This document shows positions 46,608 to 56,371 of a DNA stretch of 64,000 bases, one piece after another; positions within the stretch are counted from its first letter, which is position 1, and every line of letters starts with the position of its first letter. The notes under the pieces are model-generated. The model had not been told where the DNA came from and made no database searches. It saw nothing but the letters and a program-made list of their open reading frames with translations. Made by a program: the position numbers and the translations under genes. This DNA comes from Spirodela intermedia. Taxonomy: Eukaryota > Streptophyta > Magnoliopsida > Alismatales > Araceae. The DNA is taken from contig LR746276.1 in NCBI GenBank assembly GCA_902729315.2, positions 374,501-438,500 of the forward strand, given 5' to 3'.

Positions 46608-46789
46608 GAAGGGTGATCATTGATTAATTGTGTCGTGTGGTGGCTTGCGCAGGTCCCGTCTATGCAGGGCGTCCCTTGCACAAGGCTTCGGATGTGACTC
46701 GGAAGCTGGCGCAGATAACGCTAAGTCAGCCGGGCAAACGGCTAGGGCCCGGGACGGACGGGCCCACACAGCCCCCCTGGGCTTTGTGA
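42713..46789 (+). CDS. MHK: MHK/CDKF-4-type serine/threonine kinase
   Basis: Plant kinase of the MAK/ICK (RCK) branch of the CMGC group, annotated as MHK or CDKF-4. Sixteen exons: 42713-42720, 42801-42879, 42956-43024, 43106-43195, 43289-43427, 44133-44235, 44317-44369, 44461-44527, 44994-45102, 45628-45693, 45801-45869, 45934-45997, 46101-46220, 46349-46380, 46484-46565 and 46653-46789. They give 428 residues in phase. Gly loop GDGSFGSV is at 11-18, VAIKK with Lys33, catalytic FHRDLKPENLL (Asp125), DFG at 142-144 and activation loop TEY at 156-158. [12 protein letters not shown] follows. The non-kinase tail is basic and Ser/Thr-rich. The first coding exon has only 8 nt. Intron 15 has a GC donor. 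Introns 9, 11 and 13 have CT microsatellites near their acceptors. Confidence 0.92.
45582..45624 (+). repeat. (CT)n microsatellite in MHK intron 9
   Basis: Runs almost into the acceptor cttgcag, so it forms the polypyrimidine tract itself. Confidence 0.93.
45872..45917 (+). repeat. (CT)n microsatellite in MHK intron 11
   Basis: Occupies most of a 64-nt intron between exons ending at 45869 and starting at 45934. Confidence 0.93.
46291..46343 (+). repeat. (CT)n(TA)n microsatellite in MHK intron 13
   Basis: CT tract followed by about 11 TA units, ending a few bases before the acceptor tattacag. Confidence 0.93.
46569..46602 (+). repeat. (GA)n microsatellite in MHK intron 15
   Basis: Begins within a few bases of the GC donor of the GC-AG intron; sense strand reads GA. 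Confidence 0.92.
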
Positions 46790-47061
46790 AATAGGCGGCC
46801 CATGGCCCGAAGACGTCACGGTTTCCGTTAACTCGGGTGAGTGGGCTTTAATGGGCCGAAGATGGCCCGGCCCGTAAGGGAGGATCGTGCCCCCGCCCCC
46901 TTCTATCTTTCTAATCGAGAGTGCTTACTTGAGGCGTAAAAGCTTTGAATGACGTGTGGTGTTGAGATTGTTGACACGTCGGTATACGCTGTGGGCGACA
47001 CGTGGCGGGTTGGCCTCAAAACGGTTAAAAGGGAGACCGGGAACTATCGGCGGCGATGACG

Positions 47062-48964
47062 TCAGAGGTACTGGGCTTGAATCCTCTCCCAGTTTTCTTC
47101 CCACCACTGTTTGGCGCGCACCTCCGAGAAGTGTTGCCGGCTGCCAATGAGTAGCAAGTCTCGCCAGTGAGTAAAAAAGCACGTGGAGCACGTGTAATTC
47201 TTCATGCGGATGACGAATGGCAGATCTTATCTACCTGAACTTGACCCGGCGGAGCTCCCTGGCGCCATCCGCCAGCTGCCGGACGGTGACGTAAACTCCG
47301 GGGTCGTCCTGCTCCACCCACTCCGTCGTGTCCTCGTCTCTGGAGGAGGTAGTCCTCCGCGAGGCTTCTACAGGCGAGGAGGCGGCGCGCTGGAGGAGGC
47401 GTTCCGTGGGGTCCGTCACGGGAGCGAGAGCGGCGCCGCACTCGCCGTCGGGGGCGGCGCCCCCGCCGGTGGGCACCCTGCGAGCGGCGTTCCTCGCCGG
47501 CGCGTGCTTGAACGGTGATGGCAGAGCCCCCGGGCTCTCCCTCGCGGAACCGGGCCGCGAGTGGTGCGACGAGTCCCTCTGCAACACCGCGGCATTAAAT
47601 CATTCATAAATAAGCCGACGAGAGAAGAGAGAGAACGTTGACCATGATGTGGGCCCTACGTCTTTCCTGGTCCTCTCAGCGGGGGACGAGGACAAGCAAA
47701 ATCTGGCACTATAGGGAGGAGGGTGGGGGTTATGTTCCCTTTGACCTCCAATTCACGGAGGTGGAAAACTACAGGGTGTTCCCGTTTGACCAAGAGGGAG
47801 AATCTAAAGTTGACCGTGCTCACCTCGTCCTCGGAGCGGGGGGGAGTGGGGAGGCCCTGCCGGCTGAAGCGCTGAACGTTGTAGAGCTCCATGATGCGGT
47901 CGTAGTTGTCCCCCCACCACCTCTGCGCCTGCCACTTGTTGAACATCTCCCTACTGAACAACCCCAAGCATCTAAATTATCAGATCCACAGAGATTAATA
48001 GATAGATAGAGATAGAGATAGAGATAGAGAGAGAGAAGGGGGGATACCTGAAGCGGATGCGCTTGAGGTCGTTGCCGCCGCCGGGGAGGGAGATGAAGGT
48101 GATGAGTACGCCGGGCTCCACCAGGGCCATCCACTCCTTGGGCTCACCGTCGTCGTCCTCAAGCAGAACGTCGTACGATGCACCTTCTCTGCTCAGAGGC
48201 TCTCCACCCTGAAACCCAATCCGGGGGGGGGGCCACCACTTCACCCCGTCGGCGAAGCGGGCGTCCACCGAGTCCGAGTTGACCCCGGCGAAGTCCCACC
48301 CGGGCATGGTGGCCGTAGAACTCCCCCAGCCCGTCAGGTACTGCAGGTGCTCATCCTCTGACAGACCGCCGCCGCCGCTGTGGCTCCGGTGGGGGTTGGA
48401 GGACGAGAAGGGCACGCCGGCGGACGGCTTGCACTGCCGATTCCCCCCGGATAGCTTCAGCACCATCTCCTTTATCTGTTCGACGAGGGATGCCATGGTT
48501 TTCCAGAAAGAAGAAAAAGAACATGAGAGGAGGAACTTTTCTCCCTCCTGTATGCTCCCAGGGTTCTTTACAGCCATTGTCACCCTCAAAGAGGTACCTG
48601 GACTTGGTTGCAGAAGCAATTGCCCGTGGAGGTTCTGTCTCCTCTGAGAAACGCCTACAGGGTCTCTTCTAACCAACACAGTACAGGATGTTGTCGGCTT
48701 CGTGGGGATCTAGTGGGGATCGGCTCTGAGAATTTATGATGAACTGTGTCTATGTTTAAATCAGTCAGTTCGTTCCTCCCCTCACTCTATTCTTCTGAGT
48801 TGGCTGCCCAACTTTAACCTTTATCGAAGTGGGGCAAGGAATGTGAGTGAAAGGTCGTTCTTGCCTCTTTCTCTCTCTAAGGCAGAAAAGCGAATAAAAA
48901 CAAGGTATTTATGATGAATGATGCATAGCTGGGGGTTGCATGTGTGTGTAAAGGAGAGAAAGAG

Positions 48965-49022
<58 letters not shown>

Positions 49023-49148
49023 TAGGGGGTTGTGCTGGAATGGAACCTGTGATGTCAGGCTTTTGACGGCTTCCTTCGTACTCGGGTTCCCACGCGCTGG
49101 CTCGGCTGCATCCCCCAGCTGCTTCGAGCACGCGAGGCAGGTCAACAT
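47062..49148 (-). CDS. BRX: BREVIS RADIX family protein
   Basis: Plant regulator of root and vascular growth; BRX proteins are polar plasma-membrane proteins that also enter the nucleus and modulate auxin flow. Five exons, 49148-49047, 48475-48048, 47953-47824, 47578-47235 and 47140-47062, join in phase to 360 residues; Arabidopsis BRX has 344. The N terminus is MLTCLACSKQLG with the palmitoylation-type cysteines, then STKEAVKSLTSQIKEM. Two BRX domains follow. The first is EWMALVEPGVLITFISLPGG continuing to SREMFNKWQAQRWWGDNYDR (about 148-205). The second is EWVEQDDPGVYVTVRQLADG, ending RAKQWWEENWERIQAQYL at the C terminus. The linker has the conserved SEDERDSS and SARESP motifs. It ends tail-to-tail with MHK, 272 bp apart. 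Confidence 0.95.
48969..49018 (+). repeat. (GA)n microsatellite in BRX intron 1
   Basis: About 25 GA units; reads CT on the BRX sense strand, 30 bp inside the intron donor. Confidence 0.95.
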
Positions 49149-52100
49149 CCTATAAGCCTCCCCTGGGCGATCTGTTCCCTTCACCCGCCCCTCCCGGTCA
49201 CCTTCCTCCTCCGACCACCGTACGGTTGCGGCTTCTGTAACCGGTGCTGTCGCCGCCGCTGGCTACTGCTGCACGCGTTCTCCGACCTACGAATTCCCGG
49301 CCTGCCCCTACGTCATATAAATGCAAGACAGATAAACAGATCAAATTTTGAATTGAACGACAGAAAACATCCCTTTCGTGGTAAAAGAAAGTAGGAGATA
49401 ATTTACACCCAGATAAAAAAAAAAGCATTCTTGGCGGGAAAAAAGACACTGGAAGAGGAACCGTCGAGTAGAATGGATGCAGATCGTAGCGACAAAAGAA
49501 TTCTGAGCAAAATAATGCTAGTGATGATGATGGAGCCCTGTGGATTTGAGATAAGACAGGCGGCTTCCGTCACTCTACAGCACGAGCGAATTATCAGCAA
49601 AAAAATATAAATAATATTTTAATAATTTCATAGGAGTCCGACTAAATAAAAATTGGACCCGTGGGGGAAGAATGTTCATGTCCGCCGTCGCGGCAGTCAG
49701 CGAGAGAAGACGGAGCTCGTTCCGTAGATGCAGATTCTGCGGTCTTGTCCTTTCATCTAGGGTTATCGAGTTGTGCTCCCCGAGAAAAAGATAAAGAAAC
49801 TGCGTCAGAAGGATGAGGAGATTCCATGCTCCTCTCGCTGGCTGTATTTTTTTCCCTTTCCACTCTCTCACTCTCTGCCCGTCCCGAGAACAACCGGCTG
49901 CTTTGTCTTCGGTGTGGAATGCTACCCCATCTCTGTTTCCTCTGCGACCTCTTGTATTCGTCGGTTCCGCGAGCTGGGGAGTCGCATACGCTACCGACGT
50001 TGATACCACTAGGTATTACTTGTAACAAGGGCCCAACCAGGATGGCGTTGAAGTAGAAATAGATCGAAAGAAAATGCCCTCAGGATGCGATTCAACTCGA
50101 TGGAATGGCGAGGGGAACATGTCTTTACATGCACAGTAACAGAGCAGCAGGAACATTCAGAGAGAACAATCTGATTGTGGATGGAGGATGCTACAACTGG
50201 AAGTCCTGAGATCGTAAGAATCACGCATAAAGGAAAAAGAGCGGCTGACGAAGATAGAATTAGCATAGGAACACAATGGTAAGAGAGCAAGGAGACGGAA
50301 GATCCGCAGAAAGAAAGAGTGAAAGACCGCTCTCCATCAGGTATCGCAATGACAGTCTTAGGACAAACGGAAAACACGACCAGTAGGAACAAACGGCACT
50401 CTCGTTGGAACAGCTCGAAAGAAAAATGCCGGAAGTGATCGAAGCAAAGGAAAACCGCAAGCATGATGTCAAACCACGGTGAACTCTTCCCACCGTGTTC
50501 GATCTTACCTGCGCTCCACTCGCCTTCACCAACCAGTCGCAGCTCCTCTTCCTCACCGATCGCCAGCAGCAATGCTCCGTGACCGGCGGCTCGCAGTGTC
50601 CTCTCCTCCTCTCTCTGTCGATTCAGACGGCCAAAGTATACAGGGACGGCGACACAGTCGCCTACGATCGGAATCCTGGAAAGGAAGTGATCGCTGTGGC
50701 GGGAGGGATTGAATCTCATAGGGGACGAAGCGTCCTCGAGAATTTTTTTCTTTTCTTCCTCTTCCTCCCGTAACTTCCCTTCCCCTTTCCACTCCCCGTC
50801 TCCCTCCCGAGATCTCCCCCGGAGGTCCTTCCGGAAGAGGAAGCCCCAACAGTCGCCCCTCTCTCTCTCTCTGTTCCTTCTGCTGCTTCGTTCTCCGTTA
50901 TAACCCCCCCGATATGGAAAACACCTTTCTTCCTCGGCGGCCACTCAATTGTAGCCTACACCACTCGTTTCCGTTTCCGTCGCCGTTGGATAACGGCGAC
51001 AGACGGAGCTCTGGTACTTGCCGGTCCCCTACGGCCGTTGTTTGCTTTCCCCAAGCCAGGACGATTCTCCGGATCCTGACCGTCCAAATAGGGTCCTAGC
51101 CCATCGGACGGATTAAATCGCCGCGCCAATTTGATCGTAGGAGCGAATCGATTTCAAAAATTTTATCCAGTGGACCCCACCGATTCGACAGCAAGGCGCC
51201 GAGCTCGATGAGGTGGAAAGGACGGCGTGATGCCCACGTGGAATCGGGCTCTCATGCAAATCCAACCGTCGGTAGGACGATCTTCTTTCAAATTACGGCC
51301 GCGCCGCCCCCCCGTGTGGTGGTTGGTGGCGCCGTCGGCCGTCTCGACTGGGCCGCCGTCCCGTACTGGTGGATCCGACAAGTAGGTGTCGGCGGGCCGC
51401 GGAATCTCTCTCCTTGATGAGAGAGAGACAGAAGAGAGAGAGAGAGGGATCGTACAATCCCCAGAATCGAGTCGATTCTCGGCCCGTACGGCCCGTCAGA
51501 GGGAGGGGACCGGCTGCAGCCGGTCACTGGCTTTAGCTTTATCCCGCCGCGGCTTTCTTCCTTCCGGGAGATGACGGGGAGTTCGAAAAAGCCAGTCTTG
51601 CAGAGCTGCGTGTCCATCCATTGGAAGCTGCTTCTTCCCCCCACCCCGTAAAGCGGCTTCCCACCCACGAATGGGACGCCCAGGCATCTCCTCTCTCTCT
51701 CTCTCTCTATCTCCGTCTCTCGGTCTCTCGCTCGTTCGGTGTGCCACGTGGCAAAATGCATGAGGGTTCAACGTCGAAAAGAACGGTGATACCGGGCCAC
51801 CTTAAAGATGGGACTCTCTCTCTCTCTCTCTCTCTCTCTCTAGACATGATATACAGAGGTGAGGCCCGTTTTGAAACCGATATCTGGGCTAATGGGCCAA
51901 GAGACCCAAATGAGGCCCGCCCATACATTTATCCCCAGTTCACGGATCAACGTTGACCAAGACAAGTCCAGTGAGACCTGCGCGGAAACGACTTATTGGG
52001 TCAAACAGTGACAGCCAACAACGGCTCCGAGATTTACCCATACAAGAAGAAGCGGAATTCAACAACTGCACGTAAAGATCCTCCCTCTCTCTCTCTCACA

Positions 52101-52627
52101 CACACACTCGGCCCTGCAAGACAGTGACAGTTCACTCGAGCCAGTGCATGCAGATTCTCTCTCTCTCTCTCTCTCTCCCCCCTTCTACAGAGAGAGAGCG
52201 AGAGAGAGTGGGGAAATGGATAAAAGGCCTAGCCTGAGGAAGGCAGAGTAAAAACAGAGAAACCTAGGACAGGCGCAGGCCAACCACCGTCACCCGTCAA
52301 AAGCAAGGCGCAGTGGAGGGGAATTCCTTCGCCGACTCATCAATGCCGCGCCGGCAGGCCCCCAACAAGATCCCCACGTTTTCAGCGTAGACAATCGACG
52401 TCCGACGAGCCGTCTCCCTCGTCACCTCCCCGGAAGGAACGAAGAACAAGTCCCGGCCAAGAGGGTGGGTGAATCCGAGGGGAAGAGTTGGTTGGCTCCA
52501 TTAATGGGCTCCCCTGTTTTGGGATGTAGCTCCTCCTCCGGGGGCCCGCGGACTGCGCCGTATTTGAGTGGTGGCGCGCGGCGGGTTTTGCTCTGCTCCG
52601 GCGGGGCGGCCTCCAGCGAGAGGGAGG
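49149..52627. other. intergenic region between BRX and MYB, one orphan open frame
   Basis: BRX promoter side (49149-49600), then sequence with no recognised family up to the MYB leader. Contains a long minus-strand open frame (separate entry), a short CT tract at 51819-51841, and CT/GA tracts at 52086-52208 just upstream of the MYB gene. A weak TATA-like ATAAAAG lies near 52220. Confidence 0.45.
50009..50944 (-). CDS. orphan open reading frame, unrecognised
   Basis: A frame of 311 codons stays open across two different kinds of sequence. The first third is Glu/Arg-rich, translated from purine tracts; the last half is hydrophobic and Ser/Cys-rich. I recognise no family or motif. A good donor (GCGCAG|gtaaga) lies inside it near 50510, so the region may instead be the 5' leader exon and intron of a non-coding or short transcript. 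It is not clearly a protein gene. Confidence 0.2.
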   Translation of the reverse strand: MAAEEERCFPYRGGYNGERSSRRNRERERGDCWGFLFRKDLRGRSREGDGEWKGEGKLREEEEEKKKILEDASSPMRFNPSRHSDHFLSRIPIVGDCVAVPVYFGRLNRQREEERTLRAAGHGALLLAIGEEEELRLVGEGEWSAGKIEHGGKSSPWFDIMLAVFLCFDHFRHFSFELFQRECRLFLLVVFSVCPKTVIAIPDGERSFTLSFCGSSVSLLSYHCVPMLILSSSAALFPLCVILTISGLPVVASSIHNQIVLSECSCCSVTVHVKTCSPRHSIELNRILRAFSFDLFLLQRHPGWALVTSNT

Positions 52628-53645
52628 ATGATGAGGGGAAGCTGCCGCCCCGAGGAAGGGGTGAAGCGGGGAGCCTGGACCAGCCAGGAGGACAAGCTTC
52701 TGTCGGAGTACATCGCCGCTCACGGCCTCGGGCGGTGGCGGAGCCTCCCCAAGAACGCAGGTGCTCGTCGGAGAGTTAGCTGGAATCCCCTTCTCTTCCC
52801 ATTTTTTGCTTTCCCCCTGAGGTCGCCGGGGGGTTCTTCTCTCTGTAGGGTTGAACAGATGCCCGAAGAGCTGCAGGCTGAGGTGGTTGAACTATCTGCG
52901 GCCCGGCATTAAGAGAGGGAACATCACAGAGGAGGAAGAAGAGCTCATCATCAGGCTCCATAACCTGCTCGGTAATCGGTGGGTTCTCTCGTCTTCTTCC
53001 TCGTAGTTAAACTCTCCTTCCCTCTCTCTCTCTCTCTCTTTCTCTTCTGCTCCTGCATCTTTCAAACCGTGTTCCGGATGTGCCTGCAGATGGTCCTTGA
53101 TAGCAGGCCGACTACCAGGCCGAACAGACAATGAAATCAAGAACTACTGGAACACCTGCCTGAGGAAGAAGGCGACGGGGGAATTCCCGAAGAAGCACCA
53201 TCCACGGTGTTCTGCCGGTGACGAAGAGCCCGGAGGCGGGAGGGCTACTGCGTCTCTTGTGATCCGCACCAAGGCCCACCGCTGCACCAGATTCGTCGTG
53301 AAGAACCAGGTTGCCGACGTCGCCAGCGATCTCCCAGAACCGCCCATTCCCGTCGCCTCCGACGACTCCGGCTTCCGCCAGAATCTCTACCTACAGATGG
53401 TGTCCCCTCCGCCGCTAGAGTTCGACGTCGACGGGTTCTTCACGCACCACGGGGTTCAGAACTCGTCGTCGTCAACGAGGGGCGATTACTACTTTTTCGG
53501 ATGTGGGTCGAGGGCCACCGCCGGCGCTGGCGAGGGCGAGGACGCCATTGCCGACCTTCCCGACGAGGACGGGTTCTTGATCGACGGTGATTCTGAGCGA
53601 GAGGATCTGCTGCAGTTCCTCGCTGCTGAGAGTGTGGGGCATTGA
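52628..53645 (+). CDS. R2R3-MYB transcription factor with bHLH-interaction signature
   Basis: Three exons, 52628-52760, 52849-52978 and 53090-53645, join in phase to 272 residues, with intron positions typical of R2R3-MYB genes. The R2 repeat begins [20 protein letters not shown] and ends [11 protein letters not shown]; the R3 repeat begins [20 protein letters not shown] and ends [15 protein letters not shown]3 carries the [DE]Lx2[RK]x3Lx6Lx3R signature (EL..R...L......L...R) known to bind R/B-like bHLH partners, as in regulators of anthocyanin, proanthocyanidin and trichome fate. The C-terminal half is acidic and not diagnostic to me, so the subgroup (TT2/C1/MYB5-like) is an inference. Two adjacent ATGs start the gene; the first was taken. 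It is convergent with PAM68, 250 bp away. Confidence 0.92.
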
Positions 53646-53895
53646 GGTCCAGGAACCGGGTGGTCGATTCGCCTGGAAATAAGTTCTCGATCGGAAGAAC
53701 AAGGTTTATCTATGGATCGAGGGTGTTTCTGGACCGCCATTCCGGAAGCTCTCTCCTGGTCTATATGGAACAGCTAGCAGGTGAAATTCGAACGATTGCC
53801 ACCGATCGATTGGGGAAATTGCCGGAAATCTCGAGAGGATCATTGAACCGCTAAAACACGATGAGCTTCGGAATAACAACATCGAAAGTTTACAT

Positions 53896-54528
53896 CTACC
53901 TCTTCCGAGATCTGCCGCCACCGCGGCGACTGGACTTGCCGTCGTCTCCGCCGCGAAAGATCGACTGCCAGAAGACCGGCCAGTTGCGCTGGGCCTCGTT
54001 CCAGCCCAGAAGAGAGCCCTCCCGAAGAGGGTCCCAGCTAGCAGAGACGATCCCATAGCTGACACCCAGAAGGGCGGTGCCGAAAAAGAAGAAGGAGACC
54101 AGAAAGGGCACCCAAGTGGGGACGTCTATCTTGGCCCCAACCTTCAGGTAGTAGAAGAAGGGGAAGAACAGCAAACCCACCGCCAGCGGCGCCCCCACCG
54201 ACAAGCCCATCCTCTTCATCATCCTGTTTGTCACCACCTCCGGAATCGTCCCCTCGTCCCTCTCCTCTGCGCCTTCCTCTTCATGGTCGTCCTCTTCCTC
54301 GTCTTCCTCGTCGTCGTCCCCGCCGCCGCCCTTCCGCTGCTTCTTCCCGGGCTTGCGCTTGACGGGGGCTGGACCGAACCCGCGGGGGCTCTTCAGGGCG
54401 GCGGGCTGGAGCGGCGGCCGCCGGCCGCGAGAGAGCGGCAGAATCCGAGCCGGCAAGGCGCCGGCGTTCTGATTCGTGACGGCGGAAAGAGGCGGCGCTG
54501 AGGAGCTGAGGATCGACAGGGAACCCAT
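53896..54528 (-). CDS. PAM68: PAM68, photosystem II assembly factor, chloroplastic
   Basis: One exon, 210 residues. PAM68 is a thylakoid membrane protein required for early photosystem II assembly, notably CP47 insertion. Residues 1 to about 50 are a Ser/Ala/Arg-rich transit peptide. A Lys-rich then strongly acidic segment (DDDEEDEEEDDHEEEG, 71-86) follows. The PAM68 domain starts with PEVVTNRMMKRMGLSVGAPL. It has two transmembrane helices, about 109-129 and 138-160, joined by KVGAKIDVPTWVPF. The segment SWDPLREGSLLGWNEAQRNW is family-conserved, and the protein ends in a basic Arg/Gly tail. This compact acidic-then-two-helix layout is typical of land-plant PAM68. Confidence 0.92.
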   Translation of the reverse strand: MGSLSILSSSAPPLSAVTNQNAGALPARILPLSRGRRPPLQPAALKSPRGFGPAPVKRKPGKKQRKGGGGDDDEEDEEEDDHEEEGAEERDEGTIPEVVTNRMMKRMGLSVGAPLAVGLLFFPFFYYLKVGAKIDVPTWVPFLVSFFFFGTALLGVSYGIVSASWDPLREGSLLGWNEAQRNWPVFWQSIFRGGDDGKSSRRGGGRSRKR

Positions 54529-56371
54529 TCCACAGCCTCTCCCCTCCCTTTTCTCTCTCTCTCTCTCTCTCTGTCCGACCCTCTACGTTATCTTCCTCTT
54601 CCTCTCCATGGCCGGAGGCGCCGGCGGCGATGGCGTGCCTTATCCACAACCCTGGCTTCCGTCGGAAAGATCTTCAGAGCCCCTGCATATTTTACGAATT
54701 AATTTCGGGATGGGCAAAACTGTGACTTCCATCGCCATGGGAGAGAGAGACGGCGACCTACTCGGGTCCACACATCCTTCTCCCCTCCCTTTCCTGTTCC
54801 CCCGCCGGAGAGCCACCGGCATCGGACGCCGCCGCTGACGAGGCGACGGATCACCACGCGAAGATGATGAATGGGTCCCTGCGCCCCGACAAGAAAAATC
54901 GATGGCTGGACATCTAGTCAACGCCAGAGGATCGCCAGTTCATTCATGGGTCGCCGTGTTCGTTCATCGCCAAGATGTCATCTTGGTTCTCGAAATCGGC
55001 CCACTACTACGTACGCTGAGAGATTCGTGAGGATCTCTTAGGTGGGCCCACGTTGGGCGGCGACGAGTTTTGGGCCGAGTCGCGACAAGGTTCCTCCCGA
55101 GGGGACCCGGCTGGATCAGGCCACGTGGCGGCTAGTACCTGACACAGCGCAGTGCCTGAGGCACCGCCAGCTGTCTGGGGGGCAGTTTGACGCCAGATGC
55201 CACGCTAGCCGACAAGCGATTGTTCGCGAGAAATGGACGGTCGAGATTCCATTCATCAGCGACCAAACATCGCTCCTCTCTCTCTCTCCCTCTATCCGAG
55301 GCGGCACCAAGCGTCAACTCGGAGCAGAAGCGCCGCAGGCTACATGGTCAGGCATCTGTAGGGTGGGATCCGCAGACTCAGAGAGAGACAGAGAGAAAGA
55401 GAGGAAGAGAGAGAGAGAGAGTGGATGGGGCGGGTAGGTCGGAGGGAAGAGGAACAGCGCCCCTGGGACGTCGCCCGATGGCAGGGTTGAAGAAGAAGGG
55501 CCATGTGGCGGCGGAGGAGACCAGCAGAGAACTGTGTCTCCTCCACAGTGGCCGGCCCGCTTAGCCGTGCCCTAACAACTGTTCCTTCACTGTTCCCCTT
55601 CTGAGCCACATGGCGGCGAGGAACCTCGTCTGGGAAGCTCGCCGGAGAAAGAACCAGGGAAGGGGGGATTTGCAGGCCCACCGGCAGATCTCCGTCCTTC
55701 CCCCTAGCGACCAGCTTCTTCTTCCCTCTGACAGGGTTGGGGGAGGGGGGGGGGCCAACGAGAGCGACCCAGAGAATTCAGAGCTCCACGTCCGAAAATC
55801 CCCTTATAATAATAACCCCCCCAAGAACTCAAAGAGCAGCCGGAGCTCAGAAGACCCCCCCAGATCGCCGGAGCTTTCTCTATCTCTCTCTCTCTCTTCT
55901 TTCTATCTCTAAACCGGGGGCATTTCTTGGAGTGAGTAAGAGGGCAACAATCAGTCAAAGGAGAGCGAGCGCGAGAGATTAAAAAAAAAAGGAGCTGCTG
56001 GGTCTTTGCTTTTCTTTGAAACAGACGGAGTGAGGAATGGGGATGGGATTGAATGAATAGTTATCATGGAGCCGCCAGAATCTCAAAATCTCCCTCCCTC
56101 CCTCCCCCACCGAGAGCCGAAACAGGGCGGGCAATCGTTCTTCCGGTGCGAGCCCACTAGAAGCGTGAAACGTCAGTCAACAGGGCAACCACAAATCGAA
56201 CAGGGAGTCCTAGAAAAAACCGCTGATGATCCTCCTAATAGCTTTTCTTGACTGGAAGCACTCCCCACAGAGGTCCATGATCGTCCTCAATCATCTGCAC
56301 GGGAAGAATTGCCAGAGATTTAATCGAAAGAGCACGGCGGCGGCGCAGCAGCCGCGGGAAGAGGGCGGAGG
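54529..56371. other. intergenic: PAM68 promoter and GRF 3' flank
   Basis: GA/CT tracts at about 54555-54572, 55378-55420 and 55880-55900, short low-complexity frames, and nothing recognised as a gene. Confidence 0.55.
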
